From assembly GCF_004000765.1 (NCBI RefSeq), contig NZ_BILW01000003.1:186001-250000 (forward strand): a DNA stretch of 64,000 nucleotides, in the 5' to 3' direction. The notes beneath the pieces were generated by a model, which was given only the letters and a program-made list of their open reading frames with translations, made no database searches and was not told where the DNA came from. Positions 54,571 to 62,771 of this stretch are shown here, one piece after another; the stretch's first letter is position 1, and the number at the start of each line of letters is the position of its first letter. Source of the stretch: Paenibacillus chondroitinus NBRC 15376 (GTDB taxonomy: Bacteria; Bacillota; Bacilli; Paenibacillales; NBRC-103111). The position numbers and the translations under genes were made by a program.

Positions 54571-55564
54571 GTTCCGTCCCTCCCTTGCCATAGTCCCCGT
54601 ACATGCGAGTGATGATATCCTCCATAGGCGGATCTTCTACCGTGACGTCAACAATTCTATGAGCCGCCATGATCTGAGATAAGGCTGTTTCAATCGTTGT
54701 TCGCCCTGTATCCACCGAGAGGGAGAGTCCCACGCCGTTTTTTTCCAGTAACGTCACGCCTTCGAGTTCCATCTCGCCTGGTTCGTCCTCCAGCACAAGG
54801 CGTACTGTCTTGTGAGTCATGAAGCGCTGCTTCATCACTTGAACACGATCATCGAACACAATTCGTCCATGATTGATTACAATGGCTCTATCGCATAGCC
54901 GTTCAATGTCGCCGGCATCGTGAGAGGTTAGGAAGATCGTTGTCCCCTCTTCCCGCTTCAGCTCCAGAATGAGCTCACGGATGCGCTGCTTCACAACCAC
55001 GTCTAACCCGATAGTCGGTTCATCCAGGAAGAGCACTTGGGGACGATGCAGCAAGGAAGCTGCAATTTCACAACGCATCCTCTCGCCTAGAGACAGCTTT
55101 CGAACGGTGGTCTGCAAGTAGGGACCAAGCTCGAATCGCTCAATAAGGTCGTCACGCCGCTTGATATAATCACTTCGCCGCAGCTCATAAATACGGCTCA
55201 TCAGCTCAAAGGTATCGATCGGCGGCAGATGGTACCAGAGCTGCGATTTTTGGCCGAACACAGAGCCGATCTGATAACTAAGCTTGTTTCGCTCCTTCCA
55301 AGGACAACAGCCAAGTACTTCCGCCTCACCCGTGGAGGGATGCAGGATCCCGGTCAGCATCTTGATCGTCGTTGACTTCCCCGCTCCGTTCGGGCCGAGG
55401 AAGGCTAGCGTTTCTCCTCCAGCCGCAGAGAACGTAATGCCTTCAACGGCTACTTTCTCGGTGTATTGCGGCTTAACGAGCGCCTTAACACTGCCGATGA
55501 ATCCTTCCTCTTTCTTCTTCATTCGAAATGACTTTCCTAACTGCTGAACACGTATCGACTCCAT
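54545..55564 (-). CDS. ABC-2 exporter ATPase (NatA-like)
   Basis: A 339-residue ATPase: Walker A GPNGAGKSTTIKML, signature LSLGERMRCEIA, Walker B VLFLDEPTIGLD, and the H-loop TSHDAGD. The C-terminal 100 residues form an extra domain typical of this group. I start it at the ATG at 55564, with AAGGA 11 nt upstream; a longer frame would run through the terminator and riboswitch. Transcription should be controlled by the ykkC-class RNA upstream. Confidence 0.9.
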   Translation of the reverse strand: MESIRVQQLGKSFRMKKKEEGFIGSVKALVKPQYTEKVAVEGITFSAAGGETLAFLGPNGAGKSTTIKMLTGILHPSTGEAEVLGCCPWKERNKLSYQIGSVFGQKSQLWYHLPPIDTFELMSRIYELRRSDYIKRRDDLIERFELGPYLQTTVRKLSLGERMRCEIAASLLHRPQVLFLDEPTIGLDVVVKQRIRELILELKREEGTTIFLTSHDAGDIERLCDRAIVINHGRIVFDDRVQVMKQRFMTHKTVRLVLEDEPGEMELEGVTLLEKNGVGLSLSVDTGRTTIETALSQIMAAHRIVDVTVEDPPMEDIITRMYGDYGKGGTEHELLEQIG

Positions 55565-55594
55565 TAGCTCCACCGTCCTTTCATTCGCTAAAGC

Positions 55595-55650
55595 AAAAAA
55601 GACCTCTCGGTCCGTTTCGCCTATGCAGGCGGAACTTTCCGAAGGTCTTT
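55595..55650 (-). terminator. Riboswitch-controlled terminator before the ABC-2 exporter
   Basis: AAAGACCTtCGG (from 55650) pairs with CCGagAGGTCTTT (ending near 55598), with an inner GTTCCGCC/GGCGAAAC stem, followed by TTTTTT (55600-55595). It directly follows, and partly overlaps, the 3' side of the aptamer, so ligand binding would prevent or promote it. Confidence 0.85.
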
Positions 55651-55740
55651 TATCCCTTACGGTGTAACACGTCTTCATCCGTGTCGGCTTCGCTTGGTTC
55701 GCCATCCGCGTGGATTCGGATCCCTAGAAGCCCTTCCGTT
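55640..55740 (-). promoter_or_regulatory. ykkC-class riboswitch (subtype uncertain)
   Basis: On the minus strand: CTAGGGATCCG (55727-55717), GCGAAGCC, ACACGG and GGGATAAAAG (55656-55647), in the order of the ykkC RNA. The GGUCCGAGAGA block characteristic of the guanidine-sensing subtype 1 is not in its place; the string AACCAAGCGAAGCC stands there instead, which favours a subtype 2 RNA (those sense ppGpp, PRPP or nucleotide-type ligands). A terminator follows. Confidence 0.75.
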
Positions 55741-55793
55741 TATTTTCCACATCTTAACACATCATGTCATGTACAGACAATACCCTTTTTCAA

Positions 55794-56051
55794 TTAATTC
55801 CCAGATTGTTCAAGGGAATCAAGCTCCTGTTTGAGGGTAGCCGATTTCTGCTGCGCATCCTTAATTTGAGACTGCAGCTGCTGAATCTCCTGCTCCGCTT
55901 CCGAGAGTGCAGCCGCGGTAGCCTGGGAGTGAAGCTCCTGAGCTACCTGCAGGGTTTGTTCAGCAGCTTGCTCCGCTTTTTGGGCAAACTGTTTAATTTG
56001 TTCAATGTTTTGCTTATTGTCATCCTGATCTTGTTGGTTTTGTTGTGACAT
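55794..56051 (-). CDS. Small coiled-coil protein, unknown function
   Basis: An 85-residue, Gln/Glu/Ala-rich, entirely helical protein without cysteines or hydrophobic segments. Heptad-like spacing (EQIKQFAQKAEQAAEQTLQV, then LQSQIKDAQQKSATLKQELD) predicts a continuous coiled coil. A ribosome site (GGGGGTTC-like) lies before the ATG. It stands alone between the riboswitch-controlled exporter and the rsiV gene. Function unknown. Confidence 0.75.
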   Translation of the reverse strand: MSQQNQQDQDDNKQNIEQIKQFAQKAEQAAEQTLQVAQELHSQATAAALSEAEQEIQQLQSQIKDAQQKSATLKQELDSLEQSGN

Positions 56052-56138
56052 AAAAGAACCCCCAGCTCGAATTTTCCATACACGATTAATTTTAGTAAAA
56101 TGAGCCGATCTTATTCCTCTCAGCCATAGCAGCTTGAA

Positions 56139-57023
56139 TTATCGAAGATATTCGTCTTTGCTGACCAGAAGATCGGATATCACACCGGTCGGAATGACGA
56201 ATTCAGGAACACCCATATAACCTGGCGCAACCTCATACTTTTGAAACGAAATCACAAGTTGACCGTCCGAATTAATGTAAAAGTTTTGATCTTTTTTAAT
56301 GGACTTGAAGATTTCGCTCATCTGTACCGGTACCGTGGAACCTTCCACCCAATACACTTTTCCCTGATCCGATTTCATCTGCTCATTCATCTGTGACTTG
56401 ATGTTCTCGCTGATCACCTCGATATACCGCTCATCCGTGAACAAACTGGGCAGTGTAATGAGAATCTCTTTCTTCTTATCTATCGTGTCGTATTGAAACG
56501 TGGTCGAAGAAGATCCCACCATGTTTACCACGTATCTTCCCACAGACAAAATGCGATCGTTATCGGTCTTCACGACATAACCGCTGTTTACGCCCAAATG
56601 CCCTCCGCTGCCAGCTGCTTTCATGTTATCCATTTCCGCCATGAAATCTTGATACTGCTTTTTCGCTTCTTCCTGATATTTTTGATTCAGCGATTCTTGA
56701 AGCTCCTTATTTTTCATGTCCGTAATCACTGGCACTTCCAACTTGGCTTCATATGTCTGGTCCTTAAACATATATTCTCTAAACGTGAGCACCTTGATCA
56801 AATTCCCCACCAGCGGCACTTCCGACAATGCATGAGCAAAAGCAGGACTTGTGTTGATACCAGCGACAAAAATAATCACCGCGGCAGCAGCAGTTGTCAA
56901 CCATTTGAAACTTCTCTTTTTCTTCGTATGACGTTGGATGGCTTTCGTTACGATAAAATCAAGCTCTTTGGGGATCGGGACATCCGTATATTGTTGTTTC
57001 ATTTCTTCTAATTTCCTATCCAT
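56139..57023 (-). CDS. rsiV: Anti-sigma factor RsiV-like (DUF3298)
   Basis: A 294-residue membrane protein with a short cytoplasmic sigma-binding N-terminus (residues 1-35), one transmembrane helix (about 39-58, WLTTAAAAVIIFVAGI) and an extracellular C-terminal domain with the DUF3298 pattern (TFQYDTIDKKKEILITLPSLF). In B. subtilis RsiV holds SigV until lysozyme binds it. Its ATG lies 1 nt after the stop of the sigma gene and has AGGAGG upstream, inside the sigma gene. No oatA or yrhK follows. Confidence 0.87.
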   Translation of the reverse strand: MDRKLEEMKQQYTDVPIPKELDFIVTKAIQRHTKKKRSFKWLTTAAAAVIIFVAGINTSPAFAHALSEVPLVGNLIKVLTFREYMFKDQTYEAKLEVPVITDMKNKELQESLNQKYQEEAKKQYQDFMAEMDNMKAAGSGGHLGVNSGYVVKTDNDRILSVGRYVVNMVGSSSTTFQYDTIDKKKEILITLPSLFTDERYIEVISENIKSQMNEQMKSDQGKVYWVEGSTVPVQMSEIFKSIKKDQNFYINSDGQLVISFQKYEVAPGYMGVPEFVIPTGVISDLLVSKDEYLR

Positions 57024-57024
57024 C

Positions 57025-57534
57025 TTAGAGTGCCTCCTCTGGATTGTCATCGGTCATACGAATACGGAGCAGCCGCAGGGCTTGATATAATCGGGTTTTG
57101 ATCGTCGAAATATTTTCACTCAGCACTTCGGCAATTTCGTCGATTTTCAAATCCTCAAAATATCTAAGGGTAATCACGCTGCGATACATGGTTGGCAGTT
57201 CATCCAGTGCTATCTCCAGATCCAAATTGGCATATACATCTTCACTGCCAGAGTCCATGGCTTCCAGCATCGTTTCGTCCACGACCTGCATGTTTTTGTG
57301 CTTCCGCAAGAAATCCAGCGAAGTGTTCACAACAATACGATAAAACCAACTCTTCATCGACGCTGTGTTTTTCAGCGACTCCGCCGAGGCAAACGCTTTA
57401 TGGATCGCTTCTTGAACAATATCAAGCGCGTCTTCCTGATTTTTCACATAACTGTATGCCAAACGGTAAACGTGATCTTTATGTTCCGTTATACAGGTAA
57501 TTAACAATTTCTCCAGATTGGGTTGCAGGCTCAT
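57025..57534 (-). CDS. sigV: ECF sigma factor SigV-like
   Basis: A 169-residue ECF sigma factor with region 2 (about 20-80, NQEDALDIVQEAIHKAFASAE) and region 4 (about 115-160, YFEDLKIDEIAEVLSENISTIKTRL). It is paired with an RsiV-like anti-sigma gene, so it probably responds to lysozyme or envelope stress. AAAAGGAG precedes the ATG. A candidate own promoter is at 57590-57616. Confidence 0.88.
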   Translation of the reverse strand: MSLQPNLEKLLITCITEHKDHVYRLAYSYVKNQEDALDIVQEAIHKAFASAESLKNTASMKSWFYRIVVNTSLDFLRKHKNMQVVDETMLEAMDSGSEDVYANLDLEIALDELPTMYRSVITLRYFEDLKIDEIAEVLSENISTIKTRLYQALRLLRIRMTDDNPEEAL

Positions 57535-57554
57535 GAGTGTAAAAACGCTCCTTT

Positions 57555-57570
57555 TAATACGCGCGTATTA
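57555..57570. promoter_or_regulatory. Perfect 16-bp palindrome in the sigV leader
   Basis: TAATACGCGCGTATTA is a perfect dyad 8-10 bp before the ribosome binding site of sigV. It could be an operator or a small leader hairpin. Confidence 0.5.
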
Positions 57571-57589
57571 TGTGTCTTCTATGAGGTAG

Positions 57590-57616
57590 GACGTATAAGT
57601 GCGTCATAAAGTTTGG
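57590..57616 (-). promoter_or_regulatory. Candidate ECF (SigV) promoter
   Basis: Minus strand: CCAAAC at the -35 side and CGTC at the -10 side (57593-57590), 17 nt apart. ECF promoters often pair an AAC-type -35 with CGTC. The spacing is 1 nt longer than ideal. Confidence 0.4.
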
Positions 57617-57730
57617 ATCTAGCTATCATAACATAGGGGGTGAAGCCTCAGAGCCATCCTTCTTCTACCAATTTCCCTCCCTCACTGCTATACTTACAAC
57701 ATGCATACGTTAAAGAGGTGACCAGAGCCT

Positions 57731-58813
57731 ATGAACATTATTAAAGTCAAAGACCGCCAAGAGTTAGAGAAAAGAATCCCCTCCATGCCTTGGTATATAG
57801 AGAAATTTATTAATTATAAGCTGCCCGATCTTTCCCCCTCCTCTTTGCTGGAGTACGTGCGCGATTATGAAATTTTCTTATCCTGGATGCTGGCCGAAGG
57901 ATTAAGCACAGCCCCAACGATCAATCAAGTGCCTATCGAGGATTTAGAGGTATTACATATGGACAGCGTCGATAATTTCCGGATGTTCCTTGCTGTTCGG
58001 AGAGAACATGCGAATGTCAAAACGACCGTTAACCGGAAGCTTTCCGCACTCCGATCCCTGTTCCATTATTTAAGCCAAATAGCCGAAGACGAGAATTTCT
58101 ACCCGCTGCTGAAGCGAAATGTCATGGCAAAAGTGGAAATCAAAAGGTCTCACAGGCCCAAGGATAGTGCCGCCAAGCTGGAAGGCAAACTTCTGCAGGA
58201 AGAGGAAATTGCCCAGTTCATCGACTATGTCCAGAATGGGTACGAGCATGATGTAGCCTCCAACAAGCAGGCTATCTACTCTTATGAACGCAACAAAATT
58301 AGAGATCTTTGCATCATTACGTTAATTTTGAATTCCGGTCTGCGCGTATCCGAAGTGTTTAATCTGAATGTCGATGATATCGATCTGAAGAAGAAGTTAA
58401 CGCATGTCTACCGCAAAGGTAAAAATGATGATACGTTCAAAACGCCTGTCTACTTCCGTCAGGATGCCATTGAGGCGCTAACGGATTATCTAGCTATTCG
58501 GCAAACCCAATATAAGCCGCAAAAAAAAGAAAAAGCCCTCTTCCTTGCCATTGCGAATGGCAAAAAAGAAGGCGTTCGTATGACCAAACGGGCCATACAA
58601 GAACTCGTTATCAAATATGCGAAGCGTTTCGGCAAACCGTATTTGTCCGTTCATAAGCTGCGGCATTCATTCGCCACGGATTATTACTTGCAGAACGATT
58701 TATACAAAACACAAGAGCAGCTTGGGCACGCTTCGCCGGAAACGACGCAAATTTACGCGCATCTGACCGATCGAACCATGTCCGAAGCGATTGATAAACG
58801 ATTGGAATCCTGA
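57731..58813 (+). CDS. xerS: Tyrosine recombinase XerS
   Basis: A 360-residue tyrosine recombinase. The N-terminal SAM-like core-binding domain is at about 20-120. The catalytic domain has R in LNSGLRVSE, K in the beta-hairpin VYRKGKND, HKLRHSFAT (His and Arg), LGHASPE (His) and the nucleophile in TQIYAHL (Tyr). XerS resolves chromosome dimers at difSL sites together with its own partner in some Firmicutes. I found no dif site in the window. It stands alone and converges with the aldo/keto reductase gene. Confidence 0.93.
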   Translation: MNIIKVKDRQELEKRIPSMPWYIEKFINYKLPDLSPSSLLEYVRDYEIFLSWMLAEGLSTAPTINQVPIEDLEVLHMDSVDNFRMFLAVRREHANVKTTVNRKLSALRSLFHYLSQIAEDENFYPLLKRNVMAKVEIKRSHRPKDSAAKLEGKLLQEEEIAQFIDYVQNGYEHDVASNKQAIYSYERNKIRDLCIITLILNSGLRVSEVFNLNVDDIDLKKKLTHVYRKGKNDDTFKTPVYFRQDAIEALTDYLAIRQTQYKPQKKEKALFLAIANGKKEGVRMTKRAIQELVIKYAKRFGKPYLSVHKLRHSFATDYYLQNDLYKTQEQLGHASPETTQIYAHLTDRTMSEAIDKRLES

Positions 58814-58816
58814 AGC

Positions 58817-59806
58817 TTACTTCAGGATTTTTTCGATTTGTTCCAGCTCTTCCGGAGCGAACTCCAGGTTTTTCAAAGCTGCAACGTTTTCTTCGATCTG
58901 CGATACACGGCTTGCGCCGATCAACGCTGAAGTAACACGTCCGCCGCGCAGCACCCAAGCCAGCGACATTTGCGCCAAACTTTGGCCACGGCTAGCAGCC
59001 AGTTCGTTCAGTTGAATAATTTGATTCAACTTCTCTTCTGTAATGTCCTTCGTGTTCAGGAATTGGCTTTTCCCGCCTGCGCGTGAATCACTTGGTACTC
59101 CGCTCACATATTTATTCGTTAGCAAGCCTTGAGCAAGCGGACAGAACGCGATGCTGCCCACTCCGAATTCATCCAGCACATCCTGCAGACCACCTTCGAT
59201 CCAACGATTCAGCATGCTGTAAGAAGGTTGATGAATCAGCAGTGGTGTACCAAGATCTTTCAAAATGGTCACCGCTTCTCTCGTTTGTTCCGCCGTGTAG
59301 TTGGAAAGACCAACATACAAAGCTTTACCTTGACGAACAATTTGATCAAGAGCGCCCATTGTTTCTTCGAAAGGTGTGTTCGGATCAGGTCTGTGTGAGT
59401 AGAAAATGTCCACATAATCAAGGCCCATGCGTTTCAAGCTTTGATCCAGGGAAGAAATCAGATATTTCTTGGAACCCCACTCCCCGTATGGTCCTTCCCA
59501 CATGTGGTAACCAGCTTTTGTGGAGATGATCATCTCATCCCGGTACGCGCCAAGGTCGCTTTTCAATACTTTGCCGAACATTTCTTCAGCCGAACCTGGA
59601 GGCGGGCCGTAGTTATTAGCCAAATCGAAGTGTGTAATCCCCAAGTCAAAAGAACGAAGCAGCATAGCTCGTCCATTCTCGTGAATGTCCAATCCCCCGA
59701 AATTGTGCCATAGGCCTAATGAAATCGCTGGCAGTTTAAGTCCGGATTTTCCGGAACGATTATATTTCATTTCTGCATAACGTGTTGAGCTTGCTTGATA
59801 AACCAT
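58817..59806 (-). CDS. Aldo/keto reductase (YghZ-type, L-glyceraldehyde-3-phosphate reductase-like)
   Basis: A 329-residue (alpha/beta)8 reductase with the catalytic Tyr/Asp/Lys/His environment (FDLANNYGPP, STKAGYH, YSHRPDPN). The GGAGG 5 bp before the ATG fixes the start. Relatives reduce L-glyceraldehyde-3-phosphate and methylglyoxal with NADPH. It converges with xerS, ending 4 bp from it. Confidence 0.92.
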   Translation of the reverse strand: MVYQASSTRYAEMKYNRSGKSGLKLPAISLGLWHNFGGLDIHENGRAMLLRSFDLGITHFDLANNYGPPPGSAEEMFGKVLKSDLGAYRDEMIISTKAGYHMWEGPYGEWGSKKYLISSLDQSLKRMGLDYVDIFYSHRPDPNTPFEETMGALDQIVRQGKALYVGLSNYTAEQTREAVTILKDLGTPLLIHQPSYSMLNRWIEGGLQDVLDEFGVGSIAFCPLAQGLLTNKYVSGVPSDSRAGGKSQFLNTKDITEEKLNQIIQLNELAASRGQSLAQMSLAWVLRGGRVTSALIGASRVSQIEENVAALKNLEFAPEELEQIEKILK

Positions 59807-59985
59807 GTGAGTCCTCCTTCAAAATGTCCATAGAAAACTTACGTTGTAAGTATCTATTAAAGTTTCACCAAAGTTTGGTTTCTTAGTACAGTATAGGCGA
59901 ACGCTGACAACAAAAAAAGAACTGAAAAAAACGTGTCTTACTTACCTTTAGGTTAGTAGGCTCTCTCCAAATCGTTCCCGGCAAC

Positions 59986-60012
59986 AAAAAAACTGCCGAG
60001 TCACCTCGACAG
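59986..60012 (-). terminator. Terminator of the Cys-rich small-protein gene
   Basis: CTGtCGAG (60012-60005) pairs with CTCGgCAG (60000-59993) around GTGA, followed by seven T residues on the minus strand. It lies 10 bp after the stop codon of the 77-residue gene and supports that gene being real. Confidence 0.88.
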
Positions 60013-60021
60013 CTTCAGGAC

Positions 60022-60255
60022 TTACTTGCATTTGCCGCAACCACAGCCGCATTTCCCTTTGCCTTTTGGTTTATAGATCTCTTTGTTCATGAGCAACGCT
60101 TTCGACTTCGCAGTTCCTCGAATTCCCGCACAGCGTAAACAGTCCGCAATGCATTGATTCCTGCCAACTACAAACAAACGTGTACAGACATTCGTACAAA
60201 AACGGCCGCAATTTGGTATTGCACGTACATTTCCCAGATAAGCACCTTTTGGCAT
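60022..60255 (-). CDS. Small cysteine-rich protein, unknown function
   Basis: A 77-residue basic protein with ten or more cysteines, arranged as NCGRFC, VC, QC, DCLRC and a C-terminal KCGCGCGKC. No signal peptide. Metal binding or a structural (for example spore coat) role is possible. The ATG at 60255 has AAAAGGTGG 10 nt upstream, a passable site. The frame is continuous with the end of the phosphotransferase gene 70 bp upstream. A strong terminator follows. I cannot name a family. Confidence 0.55.
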   Translation of the reverse strand: MPKGAYLGNVRAIPNCGRFCTNVCTRLFVVGRNQCIADCLRCAGIRGTAKSKALLMNKEIYKPKGKGKCGCGCGKCK

Positions 60256-60327
60256 ACCACCAGCACCACCTTTTCCTTTGGTACTATAAGGTATTCCCGC
60301 AAAGATGCTTACGGTTGTACAGTTTCT

Positions 60328-61380
60328 CTAGTCTAATTGCTTATTTTGTATAGAACGTACAAGTTCCATGCTATGCTCCTGCAGCCATTTTGTCTTATCA
60401 AATGTATTCTGGATAATATCAATCAGCACACCTTGCGGATCAACACCATCCGCATATCGTCCCAGAAAGTGAATAAAGACATCCAGCCTCCGCAGCTCTA
60501 TCAACAACGGCAGCACCTGAATTTCCACTTCTTTTAACTGGGCGAATTGCTGGTAGCCTTGATAGAAAGCGGCACAATTTCGCTTCAGCTCCGCTTTCGG
60601 CAGCGCAGGATCAATCAAGTCGGACAAGCAGACCGCAATTTCCATAACCCGGAGATCCCGCGTGATAAATTCAAAATCCAGTACGGAGGTAATTTGACCC
60701 TCCTCATCCACCAGCATGTTAGAACCGTTAATATCGCCATGCACAAGCTGATGAGGCAGTTTGCGCAAAGAGGGAATCGCTTGATATAACGCGGAAAACC
60801 GTTCAAAAATATATAGGAGCTCCTCGCGCTGCGCGAAAAAAGGATCCGGTGGATGCAAACAGAATTCGCGAATCGCATCCGGCGTGCAGCGGGGATGAAT
60901 ATTTTCAATCTCGTAGTAAGGTGGGTATACAGGCTTCAAATCGACAGCTATCGTTCCCAAAACTGCAGATAACTGACCAACAGCCTCTCCATAATGCAGC
61001 AATTGTTGAGCATTCACCCACGTGGGATTTATCCCGTCCGTAAAGGTAAATAACGCCGCGAGTTTTCCTTGGCTATCATCCAGCTGAACAACCGTTCCGC
61101 CATCCGGCAGTTCAATTGGCACTGGAATTCGGTAAGGCAGTTGATTTTTTCGTTTGTTCAATGCAAGCAGAATGCGATGCTCAAAAATGATTTTATCGAT
61201 ATCGCGATGAGTTTCGTACAGCCGCAGTACATAGGAAGTGCCCGCTACATCAACAAATCTTGTTGTATTATTCATACCTCCCGCACCTATGCGGATCGTC
61301 CACTTTTGACCAGGGAACCAGTATGCAGGCAATAAGGCCAATTGCTCCTCAAAATCTTTAACTCGCATAATTGTATTCAC
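60328..61380 (-). CDS. Phosphotransferase (APH/homoserine-kinase-II-like)
   Basis: A 350-residue protein-kinase-like phosphotransferase. The catalytic loop reads LVHGDINGSNMLV and the metal-binding segment VLDFEF. A KIIFEHRILLAL-like N-lobe helix precedes. Such proteins phosphorylate aminoglycosides, choline, homoserine or other small metabolites; this one is not an obvious resistance enzyme. The GTG at 61380 is very close to AAAGGAG, and the ATG at 61368 is rather far from it, so the exact start is uncertain. Confidence 0.82.
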   Translation of the reverse strand: MNTIMRVKDFEEQLALLPAYWFPGQKWTIRIGAGGMNNTTRFVDVAGTSYVLRLYETHRDIDKIIFEHRILLALNKRKNQLPYRIPVPIELPDGGTVVQLDDSQGKLAALFTFTDGINPTWVNAQQLLHYGEAVGQLSAVLGTIAVDLKPVYPPYYEIENIHPRCTPDAIREFCLHPPDPFFAQREELLYIFERFSALYQAIPSLRKLPHQLVHGDINGSNMLVDEEGQITSVLDFEFITRDLRVMEIAVCLSDLIDPALPKAELKRNCAAFYQGYQQFAQLKEVEIQVLPLLIELRRLDVFIHFLGRYADGVDPQGVLIDIIQNTFDKTKWLQEHSMELVRSIQNKQLD

Positions 61381-61392
61381 CAGCTCCTTTCA

Positions 61393-61899
61393 CTAAACCT
61401 GATTGTCGCCTTCCACCGCGAATTCGAAGTCTTCTACATCAAACGCTTGAACAGGAATTTCGGCTTGAATCAGCCTTTCGATCAGATCGAATTGATCCGT
61501 TAAAATGGGCGCTTGTTCCTTCATGGAACTGAGGATTAATTCCGTTTCAATCGGATCAAATTGCTCGCCATAGGCCTCTGTATCAATGGCTAACACAACC
61601 ATTAAGGTGACATGCTCATTAATCGGCAGCGGAGGACTTTTCCGCCATGGCGCAACAAGTGCTTTTTCAATTTTTTTCTTATTAAAGGATTCCTCGAAGA
61701 ATGCGATCAGCTCGCCAATCATTTGTTTGACGAAACCATCATCCTCTTCCTCCAGCATGATCGGCTCACTGCCTGCATGTAATTCATATAACTCTTGAAT
61801 GCTTGTATAAGGGATTATATAGGTAACCGGCTGGCCTGGCAGCATTAACTGGCCATGCACAGCGAGCATAACGGCCTCTATGATAAATGTTCTACTCAT
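61393..61899 (-). CDS. Conserved hypothetical protein (168 residues)
   Basis: A soluble acidic protein without signal peptide or membrane segment. The N-terminal 45 residues are mainly beta, the middle (EDDGFVKQMIGELIAFFEES) a helix, and the C-terminal part acidic. I do not recognise a family. GAGAGGAGACGG precedes the ATG. It starts the two-gene unit with the phosphotransferase gene (12-bp gap), so a linked function is likely. Confidence 0.7.
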   Translation of the reverse strand: MSRTFIIEAVMLAVHGQLMLPGQPVTYIIPYTSIQELYELHAGSEPIMLEEEDDGFVKQMIGELIAFFEESFNKKKIEKALVAPWRKSPPLPINEHVTLMVVLAIDTEAYGEQFDPIETELILSSMKEQAPILTDQFDLIERLIQAEIPVQAFDVEDFEFAVEGDNQV

Positions 61900-62069
61900 G
61901 ACTTATCCGTCTCCTCTCTCTATGGGTGTATCAGCATTTATTTCGCTAATAAGCTTTGAAAACCCTTTTTTCACTGGACATTTTAACCCGGAGCTCACGA
62001 TGAGACAACAAAAAACCGCCGGCTCAAATGATCGCAGTGATCATATAGAACTAACGGTTCAATCTTCTC

Positions 62070-62663
62070 TTATAAACTGCCATCCTTTACCTCACGATCT
62101 TCATACAAGGGAAGATAAGGTTTCTTAGAGAACCGGTTCGCGTAGGCTGATGCCACATAACAGTCCGGTTTAATGACAGGCACCATACCGACAGACTCCA
62201 CTCGCCGCACCATCTCTTGGACGTATTTGGCCGTCCTGTTCTTATTCTCATCATCACCTGCATCAATATGGATGTACATATCGAAAGAGGCTCCTTGGTA
62301 CAGATGAGGAAGAACAATATTTTCCATATCCTCTCGTTTCGCCTCGTCAAAGTACGTCGCAATCTCTTCACTGAGTGCTGTTTCCATCGAAAGCTTTTCC
62401 TTAATTGAATGCAAAGCCCGATGGACAATCACTTGACGATAGCATGCCCACGCTCCTTTTCCAAGCCGCTGAATCACTACACCTGTGATGAATTTGGTGT
62501 GGCCTGAGTGCACCTGACAATCCGTTCCAATGATAAACTTGTAGGTACCTGCCGGCTCAAGACGCATGAAATGCAGGATCCTCTCATGAACCGTATCCAA
62601 GTTCAGTCCTCTTTCCGTCGTGTTCCGAAATTCCAGTGGGTGATTTGCTCTCGAAGGTTTCAA
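62070..62663 (-). CDS. ykuK: YkuK-like protein (DUF458, RNase H-like fold)
   Basis: A 197-residue protein of the DUF458 family. It carries IGTDCQVHSGHTKFITGVVI and IHIDAGDDENKN, acidic motifs reminiscent of the RNase H fold active site (aspartates at positions 45-50 and 132-138). Function is not established. AAGGAAGAACC precedes the ATG. Confidence 0.85.
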   Translation of the reverse strand: MKPSRANHPLEFRNTTERGLNLDTVHERILHFMRLEPAGTYKFIIGTDCQVHSGHTKFITGVVIQRLGKGAWACYRQVIVHRALHSIKEKLSMETALSEEIATYFDEAKREDMENIVLPHLYQGASFDMYIHIDAGDDENKNRTAKYVQEMVRRVESVGMVPVIKPDCYVASAYANRFSKKPYLPLYEDREVKDGSL

Positions 62664-62698
62664 AGATAAGGTTCTTCCTTTCTCCTTAGAATCAGGAA

Positions 62699-62727
62699 GA
62701 AGCGGATGCTGGCCAGCTGCATCCGCC
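62699..62727 (-). terminator. Terminator-like hairpin after the NlpC/P60 gene
   Basis: GCGGATGC (62702-62709) pairs with GCATCCGC (62719-62726) around a 9-nt loop. It lies between the end of the NlpC/P60 gene and the start of the YkuK-like gene. The T-run that would follow is weak. Confidence 0.5.
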
Positions 62728-62771
62728 CCTATCTATAGTATATAGCAAAACTCCAATGATCGAACCATCAC

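Noticed and set aside
55564-55705. N-terminal extension of the exporter ATPase to 55705
   Set aside because: The extension overlaps the riboswitch and terminator and has no family sequence.
56493-57011. 172-residue plus-strand frame
   Set aside because: Antisense of rsiV; no ribosome site.
57731-58813. Mobile-element integrase
   Set aside because: The protein fits XerS in length and motifs, and no attachment repeats or mobile genes are near.
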